Source of the DNA: Meandrina meandrites
Taxonomy: Eukaryota > Cnidaria > Anthozoa > Scleractinia > Meandrinidae
Length of the DNA: 64,000 bases
Direction: 5' to 3'
Assembly: GCA_963693305.1 (NCBI GenBank)
Contig: OY855912.1
Location: forward strand, 5,867,001-5,931,000
Shown piece by piece: positions 34,860-44,640 of the stretch. The notes beneath the pieces were generated by a model that did not search any database, had not been told where the DNA came from, and saw only the letters and a program-made list of their open reading frames with translations. The translations under genes were made by a program, and so were the position numbers. Positions within the stretch are counted from its first letter, which is position 1. The number at the start of each line of letters is the position of its first letter.

Positions 34860-35812
34860 CAAATCAATCAATCAAATCAAATTTTATTTATACACGTAAC
34901 ACTTAGGAGTACATACAGTTCTCGTTAGAATGTGTACGTGTATAAAAATAAACAATTTATATAAATAGAAATAAAAAATACATATTTTTAAAATTCTCTA
35001 AAACGTTAAAAATTATCATTGATATTTACAATTAATATTTACAAGTAAAAAGTTAAAATATATAATAATTAAATAATAATTTAAATGTCGCAAATTATAG
35101 GTTAAAAAGGTACTAAATTTAAGCCATATTGGCCTTAAGAGATCGCTTAAACGATTTAATGTCCTTTGATTCTCTTATTGTCGGAGGCAACGCATTCCAC
35201 AGTTTGCAGGCCAGAAATGCGAAGGATCTATGCACCATTCCATATTGAAATAAGGGAGTTCCAGCCTTGTGCTAAGCCCACGTAAATTATAAGCAACATT
35301 CTTAAAATTAAAAAATTCACTGATATAAGGTGCTCCCTGGTTGTACAAGCACTTGTACAGCACAACTAATGATTGAAATTCTCTGCGTTGCTCTAACGAC
35401 TTAATATCAGCTAATCTTAGAAGGGTGTCGTGTGACACAGTCTTTGAATAGCCTAGAATAGATCTTAATGTATAATAATTAGTGCTCTCCATTTTACTAG
35501 CCTCCACGTTACCAACACCCAAAAACACAGGACTACAATACTCCAAATGTGGAAGCACATACGCCTTATGAAGACGTACCATTACGTCCTTTGAAATGAA
35601 CTTGCGTAGTCTCCGCAAGACCGATGCCTTTGCGCATGCTCTTCCAAGCTGTACTCTTATGTGCGCCTTAAAATTAAGTTTGCTATCTAAGATCACCCCT
35701 AAGATCTTAAGGGTATCTTCCGTCACTACAATCTTATCATTTATAGTAATAAAGAGCAAAAAAATGTTGCCATTGTAAGAAAATGACTGTCTTTTAATTC
35801 GGGCCAAAATAA
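34860..35812 (-). mobile_element. 5'-truncated, frameshifted non-LTR retrotransposon (LINE) 3' end
   Basis: The minus strand encodes the C-terminal part of a reverse-transcriptase polyprotein: ILGVILDSKLNFKAHI, LRRLRKFISKDVMVRLHKAY, LPHLEYCSPVF and LEQRREFQSLVVLYKCLYN. These blocks are typical of the region after the RT domain in CR1/L2/Jockey-like elements. Near 35255 the frame shifts: the expected C-terminal motif (LWNALPPTIRESKDIKSFKR) lies in another frame. The 3' end carries a TGATT-type short repeat (about 34860-34880), as in CR1/L2 elements. The 5' end is cut at about 35812. It is a dead copy. Confidence 0.85.
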
Positions 35813-37428
35813 AGTGGCCGTAATAGCGAGGTGTATTTTAGCGAGCGAGCGCATTTTGATCGGGCGAGCGCCATCTTGGATTCAAACCGGCGGGAAAGGC
35901 GACATTGACCCCTGCTTCGTTCTTTTGTCTCCACCCTCTAGTATTAAGTGCTCGCCCATCAAAAACTTCTGCATTGCAGGCTGTAACGAAGGAGCATGGC
36001 TGTGTCACTGGGGTGGCCGTAAGGCGGGGTCCGCAGTATTTTAGTGGTGAAAGCGATCTGCACTCACGTATAAGCAACAGTCATAAACAGTAACTACAAT
36101 TTCTCATTCAACACATCTCGCCGATTTCAAGAGTCTTGAAACAAGTGATAAGAAGTGTCGCGGCTTTTTCAGACTGCCTGCTCAATTTGATTTTCTCCAA
36201 AGAATGCTCGTCGTGAACGTGCGTGTTGGACTAGTAAGTGTGTAGTGGTTTTCCAGGGGGGGGGGGGGGGGGGAGTGGGAGTGGGAGGGGGAGGGGTATC
36301 CGCTACTCCACGACCACTTGGAGTAAACAAGAGTGCATACTTCAGTGCAGAAGAGTACAACTTCACAACCATCACAACGTAAACTCCAAAACTACACGCC
36401 AAAAGTCATTTGTATCAATATATACCTTTATAATTACAAAAGTAAAAAATACATCTCGTGAAAATTAAATACAAAAATATTGCTATAAAGGTAAAATCAC
36501 AAATAAATCCCTATTCACCAGCCATGCTTTAATAAGGGTTGTGTGATGCCTTCATGTGACAATATTTAACGACCAACAAATACTTCTTCCTTAACAGAGA
36601 TTGTTTTGGTCAATGCTAAATACCACGTTTCTTGTTGGGCAGCGGTTGGCTACACAATGACCATAACAGTCATGCGCGCTGTACCGTAGATTTTGATTAA
36701 TTTTTGACATCTTTTCACAACTCTGTGATGACTTCCCTTTGAATTGACCAATCAGAATCTTGGAATCTTTGGGTAGGAGTTTAGTTCTCACGGCACGTGG
36801 CAGGGCGTGTTGCTGTGAGAATGTCGCCTCTCGTACTTGTAACATTTTGACTTCTAAAACCAAAACTTAGCCCATTAGTAGATTTCCAAAGAATCTCCAA
36901 ACAAAACAAAAACTTTGACTTTCTTGGTGAAACTATGTTAAAGTGAGGATCCACTTACTTCTCAACTCTGCATCAGAGACAGGCCAGCTTATTAAAATAA
37001 TTAAAATAACCTGGTGTCTGTCAAATGCCAGGCAGTTGACTGTAAGTACAAACTACAGTAATTTAAGCTTTTGCGGTTACAACAGTGTTTCTACTCTCTG
37101 AAAATACTTTAGAGGGATATTTTTAGACTGCCTTTAAGCGAAAACCTAAGTACCCACGGCTGTCTGATTACAACAATGCCGATAACACAAGAACCAATTA
37201 GAATTCGAGGCAGGATCGAACAATCCGCGTCAAGCACGGGAAAACGCGCTAAAACCAAATGACAATTGGTTTTGGTTTAGCTTCTGATTGGCTGACAACC
37301 AGCTTAACTTCGCTATGATTGGTTCTGTAATTTACTTTGTCTTTCTGTATCTTTTTCCTCCTAGAACGAGGCAATATAAACATGTACAGGAAGTACAGTT
37401 TTTCTACTAAAAATTCTTCTACACTGTT
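35813..37428. other. intergenic stretch between LINE and adaptor gene
   Basis: The part next to 37429 should be the 3' UTR of the adaptor gene. An 18-base G run (36256-36273) is followed by GGGAGTGGGAGTGGGAGG. The blocks at 36700-36860 and 37200-37310 look like old repeat sequence. No gene seen. Confidence 0.4.
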
Positions 37429-40400
37429 TTATTCTGCTTCTGTTGAATCAAGCCTTCGTAAAATCTCCTTCAGCTGCTGAAAGGCAGAGACGTTTTGATC
37501 TGGGAAGACATCCTCTTCCTCGTCTTTGCCATTAGTATGCTCATGATTTCTCTCGTTTTCCGCTTCCTCCAACTTCGCTTCTTCCAAGAATCGCTTAATC
37601 TCATCGATAGCAAACGATTCCTCAACCTTGGGTGGGAGAGGAGGGGCGATTTCCTCGGGGGTGAGAACGGGAGCGAGCTCATCACCAGATTCCGTGCTTT
37701 CTGATATGATGGAAAGACCTCGTACCGACTGCTTTTGCTTTCTGTTGATATTCGGTACACTGTAAAGGTCCGAGACATCGGAAGCGGGTTCCTCTCTTTC
37801 ATCTTTGGTAGTTTGCTTCTGCGGAGAAGCACGTTGATCGTCGTCCGACAACTTTGGGCTGGTCTGTTGCTTGACACCTGGTTCCTGGACTAAGGCGTAA
37901 AGCTCTGTGCCGTCCTCTTCTTCAGGGGGAGAATTTATATACAAATCTGCGCTTTCCATGGTCCCTTGAACGCTTTCTTGTATGGTTTCCGAGGGCGTGT
38001 TTTTCCTTGCAGATTGAGCCATTTCATAGGTGGGTGGCGCGGACTTCGATGGTGGTCTGGATCCGACTAACTCGTACATTTGAACATCACTTTCATCTCT
38101 TGTCGCCCTCGGTAAAGTCGCAGCACCAACCAAGCTGTACGTTTCTCCTGGTGCCTGAGTGGGTTGCCCTAGAGGCCTTATACCACTGGGTGCGCCTACA
38201 CAAGAATACATACCGTCGGCTAAATCGTCCTCATCATCGAAGCTTGTGTCACAACTAAGACTTCGATTTGGTCGGTTTCGGATTTCCTCGTATTGTGAGT
38301 CAGTGGAACTCTGAGAGCTGAAATCATGTAACAGAGGAACACTTTGTCATTACATGGTTGAGTGTCAAAAGTTTGGATGAAACCCTACGGTGTGGCCATT
38401 CGAGCTATCGAGCAGTATTTTCATGTGTTACTGTTGATTATGCTGTTCAAGGTGGTTCTAACGTGTAAGTCTGTGGATGAAACCTAAGTGTGTGACCAAT
38501 CAAATGAAAGCTAGTGGGCAGTACTTACAAGGGGGTTCTACTTTCCACGTCTGTGGATGAAACCTCAGTTTGTGACCATTCAAATGAAAGCTATTGAGCA
38601 GTTCTTTCATGTGGTACTGTTTATTATGTTGTACAAGGTGGTTCTAACTTTTACGTCTGTGGATGAAACCTTAGTATACTTTCATGGGCTACTGTTTATT
38701 ATATAGTACAAGTGGTTCTAACTTACGGCGGTGGCCGCAAACGAGGACATATTGTTGCAGTTATATTGTTGCTCATGATGTTTCCTTGGGCGAGCAAACA
38801 CGGAAACATTTCTTGCGGACACAAAATGTTTTTAAAAGAAATCAGAAACATTTTTTTTGTGTCTTGGACACAAATTTTGTGTCCTCGACAATTGTTGCGC
38901 GCGGGGGCAAACGGGGGAACATTTGTGTCCGCAACATTGCGTCCTCGCTTGCCACCACCTTTAATAAAATCCTAGCGTGAGGCGATTCAGTGAAGGCTAC
39001 CGAGTTATTTGTGCAACTGTTTGTTATTTAATATTTTCCAACAGTTTACATATTCGGCGTTACTGATCATGCCTTATAACGTTCTCTATCTTACTTACCT
39101 TAATTGGCTCTGACGCCTCTCGAAGGATTTTAACTGCATGGCTTGCCTCAGCACACTCACCCAGTCCGTAAGCAACTCGGGCGTAGGAGCAGACTGAAAA
39201 GTCAAGGACAAAAAATCTGACATCAATAAATTTCTGCATTTGAGTATCAGGAAGAGACTACAAACGCATTTTCAATGAGTTTCGTTCTCGTTTTTTATAC
39301 TGAAATCCACTAAATATAGTAAATGAATATACAATTTGAAAACGATATGCAGGTTTCCGAAACCAAAACACATGTGACCAAGGCTGATTCTAAAAGATTT
39401 GCTTATAGCAAAAAACATTGTGATACTAAAGTTTCTTTGGAGGTAACCAGTGATCACGGCAAAAAATCACGAGACTCCCGTTTCTCCGGTAAAACGTATT
39501 TTAGTCTACACTATTCACAGTTATTTCGTTTTTATAACGCGTAGCTAGCGAAACCAACAACAACAGAAAAAAAGAAAACAAGTTTTTTTTTTCGCCCGCG
39601 CGTTCGATTCAATCTTAGAGACTGGAACGGACTAGGTCCCAGGTTACACGCTTTGCACGCACAGGGTGTGGTTTTGCACTCTACACGAAACAGCCAAAAA
39701 TTCTTATATTCTTACTTACATCTGTTGCCTTTTTTCTGAATACAGTTACATTTTATAACTTACAAATGTGTACGTTCTGTTCTTGGTAAGAATCTGGAAG
39801 CCATTGGTCACCATTTTCACGGGATTAACCGCTTTGACCTTGGAAAAGAAAAGTAAAGAAAGAAAATTGAGGGAATATTCGCAACAGGCCGCTAGTGGAA
39901 GGGTCAGGCCCCAGTTGTTGAAAGGGTGGATAACACTATCCACTGGATAAATCGTTATCGAGTGGTAAAATGTTAACAAAACATACTACGCTACCTAATG
40001 CATCTGTTGATAGCGTTATCCAGTTTTGGGCAAACGGGCCCAGTATGCTTAAGCAACCCAAAAGAACAACTTATAAAGGCCATTGAGTCCTGTCGTTTTA
40101 GTGTAAATGTTGAATCTTCTCTCTGGTTACCAAACATTTTCTTTCATGTTAGTTTTAAAAAAAATCGTGATGTCAAGTTGACAACCATCAGTCATCAGTT
40201 CTCGCCGCGAAGAAATGTCGCGCTAGCCAAATGACGCAACTTGTTCCTGCCAAAACGGATACGACTATGTTCGAAAGCTCTCACAGGTACACAGGTGAAG
40301 TTGAAAGATGGTGAGTCAGTGAGTGACAATCCATTTTTCTGTTGTTTCCTCTGTCTGAGTAGAACGCATTGTCTGCATTGCTTTCCATGAAACCAGCATG

Positions 40401-43400
40401 CGTCCTTAATGGCTGTATAACGACCTGAATGACTTCGGACGTCCCCGAATGCCCTTGCAATTTGCCGATGAATTTATTCATTTGCCCCCCCCCCCCCCCC
40501 TCCTACTCTGCCCGATATTGTGAATAAGAAGTAGTCACCTGACTAAAATTGATGGTTCCAAGGTAATTCTCCTCCTGTAGGAATGATCAAAAGATAAAAA
40601 TTGATATGAAGGATCATTAAAGACAAAACAACCTTCTCGATACAAACACAGTTTACAAGTCGTGCTTGAATGAGTCAGCTTCTCTGAGTCAAGTGTCAGT
40701 GGTTAACCAAGTTCAGACGTGGAGAAAATAACACTGGGATCTGGAGGCGAGAGCTAGAAACAGCTGAAAACTGACTTCATCTTCCCTGCTAGCCGCAACT
40801 ACTGCAGCTTTTCCTTGGTTTTATGCATATGATAGCCAAGATATGGGAAGTGTCGAGAAACAGACAATTGGGAGGCTTTTCCAAAAGATGACTTCTCCAC
40901 AAATTTGCACACAGTGCCTTTATATGTCGCAAAAATGGCACATGTAGCCTTTCAACTTGAGAAACACCATTTCCCCTCGCAAGGTACCCTGGTCCCAAAT
41001 TAAGGTTTTCTTTATTTTACTGATATGAAAAAAAAAAGCCATCGTGGCATTAAAAGAGGCCTCCCAAGGGGGGTAGCCGTGTCGCAATGTCGCATGTTTC
41101 TTAGAACCGATGTCAACTAGTCAAAAGCTGCAAATGTCGCTATCGTTTTTTCCGCCATTGTGTTGCTGTCGCATTGTGTCACTGTTGCGTTTCAGTGCCG
41201 TAATGATGTCGCTTGTCGCTTGTCGCTTGTCGCTTGTGTCATCAGTATTCAGGGTCATGTCGCTTGTCGTTTTTACCCCTTGGAAGGCCTCTTAAAAGGC
41301 TGAGAAAAACTCGAAAATCAAGGTAACGCAAGATGCCTTTCCGTCCCGCATGAGAAGGACACATAAGGTTTGAGCCGAAAATTCCAGGTAGCTCCACAGA
41401 CCTCCATGCAGCATTGTGATTGGTTGTAACCCACATGCAAATTGTCAAGTGAGGGCATAAAGAGGGACGCTTTTTAGTCAGGGAAGATAATGGGATTGTG
41501 TGGGTTATAAACTCAGTGGCGGATCCAGACCTTCAGCTAAGGGAGGAGGGGCTGGGGCTTTTGAAGGCTTGACCTATGATTCCGGCAGTGCACAGAAAAT
41601 GTGGTATTTCTGAAAAATAGGGGGGGGGGGGGGGGCAGGCCCCCCAGGCCCCTCCCCTGGATCTGCCACTGAAACCCAGATTGTTTCTCTCACCGTTTTC
41701 TCGGCAGCCTTGAAATATGTTAAGTCCTGCCCATCAAGTGTGAACCATCTTTTCCTGAAGCCCTAAAAATATTAAAGCAAAAATGATAAAAACTATTGGC
41801 CAATTTATTATCTTAAATTATGTACAACATTTTTTTTAGGTGCTGTACATTTGCGCTCCCTGTAAGCACAATTAATTATGGATGAGGATTAGTCCACTAG
41901 CTTCATGTTCATGTTCGGTGAGCTATTTGAAAGAAAATATTTATACAACACTGGGCAGCTAGTCGGTACCCAGATTGCACATAGGCTGGGGCTTCGCAGT
42001 GTCACATTTGTTAATTGGGGAGCAGTGTAAAGAATGGTAAGTGGAAAAAAAAAAAAAAGAGATTGGGGTTAAAGTCAGCTCCTCTCCCCGAGCCCCTTGC
42101 CATTTCTTAGTCTGGTCTTTAAGACAAGATTTTGCTTGCTCACCATAAAGTTCTCATAGCTCGATCAGTGGATAGAGCACCCACCTGTGAGAGGTCATGG
42201 GTTTGATCCCGGTTGGGGACTCAGATTTTTCTTTGTCCCACGCTTGTGACAAGATGAACATTATTTTCATCTTCCATAGCTCTCTGCTGAGCTTAAAATT
42301 TACCACCTTTCTCTTCTCAGTATGCTATCAACACTGCAGCTGCCGACCCTAGCAGTATGCAGGACGTTTTGAACCTAGTCAATGGCCTTGCTCATCATGA
42401 GTTCTTGTAGCTCAATTATATAGCTCCCACCCAGTGTTTGGAAGGTCATGGGTTTGATTCCCATTGGGGAATTATATTTTTCCTTTGTCCCACGCTTTCA
42501 TATAATTTTCATCTTCCATATTAAACTACTACCGATACTTGTGGCCCGACTGATATAACAATTGACAATTGAATGCCCAGCAGATTAAAAAAATAGGTTC
42601 ATTCAAGCTATATACTCTTCCAAATTTGGACACAATATTGTTCCACAGGTTACCCACACAAAACATTATATGAGAACCCTGTGGCAGTTCTAAGTGAAAT
42701 TTTGAGAGGTTTAAAGAAGGGATAGAAGAAAGAAAATAATTTTTTGGAACACCACTAGACAGTTGACCCCCACGCAAGAGCACCATCTACTAATTTTTAA
42801 CTTCAAATTCTAATTTCAAAATCACATTAAATCTTTAATATTTCTTATTTCTCCAAATTTAACTAATCCTTTGAGAAAAACTCTCTCTCCCCAAACATCC
42901 CCAAAAATTTACAAAACACCGCTAAACATAGCTTTGTGAGATGAGCTGAGGATTTATCCTTAAATAGGGTCAGGGTTTGAGAACCTTTGTGGCACACCCC
43001 TATCAAAAATTTATGGTACTACTCCTCCCATGTTTTTTATTTAGCCTGCGAGCAGGCTCTCAGCTTCGGGGGCAAGACGCGACGCGATTTTTTCTTGCAG
43101 TCTCTTTTGCGAGCGAAGCGAGCCACTGAGTCGGCGAGCCCGCGAGCAGCAAGACTGCTCGCGGGCTTGCTTCGCTCGCCGACTCAGCGGCTTGCTTCGC
43201 TCGCAAAAAAATCGCATCGCGTCTTGCCCCCGAAGCCGAGAGCCTGCTCGCAGGCTATTTTTTATTCTGCTTATAAGCCCCCCTGCACAGACATAAGTCC
43301 CTCCATTTATAAGCCTACCCAAATCCCTTACAAAGTTGTATAAACCCTGCAATTTTAGTTCATACAAATTCACACCAGGAACACAATGCCAAAAAGAGCA

Positions 43401-44363
43401 AAAATGATACACTATTTAAGGCACATACCAAAATAGCTGATATACAGGAGTACCCCCTTCCCCTTCCCCCTCCCCCGTCGAGTTACCATCTGACACAACA
43501 AGAAACCTAATGTTGATTGAGACACCCTCATAGAGATTTTGAAACAATCATAATACACATTGACCAGAAAAACTTACACTGTCGTAATGTGCAATAAAAT
43601 ACTGCCAGCATTTACTGTATAAGAACAGAAGCTGGATCGTATTCCCTGGGGAAGGGAAGCAATATTTAGGCGGAAGTCAACAGGGTGCAGTACATGAAAA
43701 ATATCATTGCCTGTCAAGTTACAGCTGTCGTCCATTAAACGATGTTTTCAGTTCGTTTCAAGTTACCATTTGAATTTATAAGCTGATTAAGACAAAGACG
43801 ACAAATGCAATCGTTCACTGCACGTTTCAGTTGAAATGCTAAATCAAAATATTGTTTCAGCAAACTTTTCACATAAGCTTATATACTCTCGATCGAGGAG
43901 GTGACATTCACAGCATTTAAGCTATTAAAGGTTAAATATTTGAACGAAACTTATCCCAATCTCGCCTTCAATGCAGTTTAGGATCAATAGTATAGGCAAA
44001 GTATCTTTCAAGGACGACTCTGAAGGCGTGATAATCAGATCAACAATTTTGATCTCCCGCTGCTGATCGTGTCGCATTTTCGCGCTGTTCTTTCGATTCC
44101 TTGTCGACTTCCTCGGAGAAGATGTAAGACTCTAAGACTGCCCTTCTTGCAACTGAATCGAGTCTCTGTATTCATTCGATATCATGATACAAAGTCTTAT
44201 TAAAACACGAAAGAATCTTTGGCCTGGCATTGCAAGATAACACATCGATCTATTTTGATAATTGTTCTTAAAGCTAAGCTAGTAGACCCACCTCAAAGAA
44301 CCTTTTGCCAGCCTTTTCGAGAACTCCTTCGAAGTGAAGTCGAGTTTCCTCCGTTTTAGACAT
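37429..44363 (-). CDS. PH-domain adaptor with eight tyrosine motifs
   Basis: Six minus-strand exons are supported by GT-AG borders and phase: 44363-44292, 41762-41694, 40574-40539, 39838-39764, 39193-39099 and 38317-37429, giving 411 residues. Residues ~8-105 form a PH domain (FEGVLEKAGKRFFEGFRKRW, FTLDGQDLTYFK, then LLTDWVSVLRQAMQ as the C-terminal helix), closest by eye to ADAP/ARAP-type PH domains. The rest is acidic and disordered. Eight tyrosines sit in SH2- or PTB-like contexts: YEEI (125), YSCV (153), YSLV (176), YELV (197), YEMA (213), YINS (242), YALV (256) and YSVP (301). YEEI is the classic Src-family SH2 ligand and YIN fits GRB2-type SH2. APPLPPK (~340-346) is an SH3-type motif. 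A charged helix follows (IDEIKRFLEEAKLEEAEN). I infer a membrane-recruited phosphotyrosine scaffold of the GAB/DOK/LAT kind. There is no ArfGAP domain and no named orthologue that I recognise. Confidence 0.85.
38369..38722 (+). repeat. irregular tandem repeat in the adaptor's last intron
   Basis: Four units begin at about 38369, 38469, 38549 and 38655. They share gtggatgaaacct, accattcaaatgaaagct, and ttgtacaaggtggttctaac. Spacings are 100, 80 and 106 bp, so the units carry deletions. The same sequence appears inverted at 62349-62520. Confidence 0.85.
38726..38960. mobile_element. 235-bp MITE in adaptor intron
   Basis: The left end GGCGGTGGCCGCAAACGAGG and the right end CCTCGCTTGCCACCACC are inverted repeats with mismatches. 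TTA occurs at both flanks (38723-38725 and 38961-38963). The interior repeats the word gacacaaa/tttgtgtc. Confidence 0.65.
40485..40500. repeat. 16-base C run
   Basis: A homopolymer in an adaptor-gene intron, prone to length variation and assembly error. Confidence 0.9.
41056..41291. mobile_element. 236-bp MITE with 6-bp TTAAAA duplication
   Basis: GAGGCCTCCCAAGGGG and CCCCTTGGAAGGCCTC are inverted ends. TTAAAA flanks both sides (41050-41055 and 41292-41297). The interior has a 7-bp tandem (cttgtcg) at about 41212-41236 and many gtcgc words. Confidence 0.75.
41514..41671. mobile_element. 158-bp MITE with CAGTGGCGGATCC ends
   Basis: CAGTGGCGGATCCAGA on the left and CTGGATCTGCCACTG on the right are inverted ends of a common hAT-type MITE pattern. 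A 16-base G run lies at 41620-41635. A matching target duplication was not found. Confidence 0.7.
42110..42312 (+). mobile_element. tRNA-derived SINE, lectin-insertion family, copy in adaptor intron
   Basis: A plus-strand copy: A-box-like tagctcgatcagtggata, B box GGGTTTGATCCCGGTTGG, then ctttgtcccacgctt and gcttaaaatttaccacc. It lies in the first intron of the adaptor gene. Confidence 0.8.
42321..42520 (+). mobile_element. second tandem SINE copy of the same family
   Basis: Its head (accctagcagtatgcaggac) follows directly on the previous copy in the same orientation. A decayed A box, B box GGGTTTGATTCCCATT and ctttgtcccacgctttc follow. Confidence 0.8.
42711..42945 (+). repeat. dispersed repeat, copy 2
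   Basis: Co-linear with 34083-34350 in the same orientation. It lacks a short block (ccaggttgttttagtgt) present in copy 1. Confidence 0.75.
43042..43257. mobile_element. 216-bp GC-rich foldback element
   Basis: AGCCTGCGAGCAGGCTCTC at the left end is mirrored by GAGAGCCTGCTCGCAGGCT at the right. The whole element is one long hairpin whose arms contain tttgcgagcgaagcgagcc and cttgcccccgaagc. Long frames on both strands are a by-product of the symmetry. Confidence 0.9.
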
Positions 44364-44640
44364 AATTTTCGTTATTTAAGTCTATGACACCTCGAGTTTC
44401 GAATCTGTTGTGATCAAATTATTGGCATCTTGTTGCAACTTCATGACCCGGAACTACCTTTGCGTGCAAACTTGCATAATTTACAATCGATGTAAATTTC
44501 ATTTTCCGAAAATGTCCGGAGTGTTACGAAGAATTCACGACAATTGCCGAAACGACGTGGCGGAAAAGATAGGCGACGGAGGATGCGCATTTCACTTGTT
44601 CTGAACAGTCACAAAGAGGAGGGAAAATTTAGTTGTTGGA
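44364..44640. promoter_or_regulatory. shared intergenic region between divergent adaptor gene and HID1
   Basis: The two start codons are 277 bp apart on opposite strands, so this segment must hold both 5' UTRs and a bidirectional promoter. I see no obvious TATA box in the right place for HID1. A short upstream frame (44512-44604, 30 codons) ends 36 bp before the HID1 start. Confidence 0.7.

Noticed and set aside
37470..37877. 135-residue minus-strand frame
   Set aside because: It overlaps the last adaptor exon in another frame; the exon frame is supported by splice phase and motifs.
38684..38980. Open frames of 87-98 residues
   Set aside because: They cover a MITE with inverted ends; no protein similarity.
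43041..43412. Long open frames on both strands, Arg/Ser/Ala-rich
   Set aside because: They arise from the symmetry and GC content of the foldback at 43042-43257; there is no family similarity.
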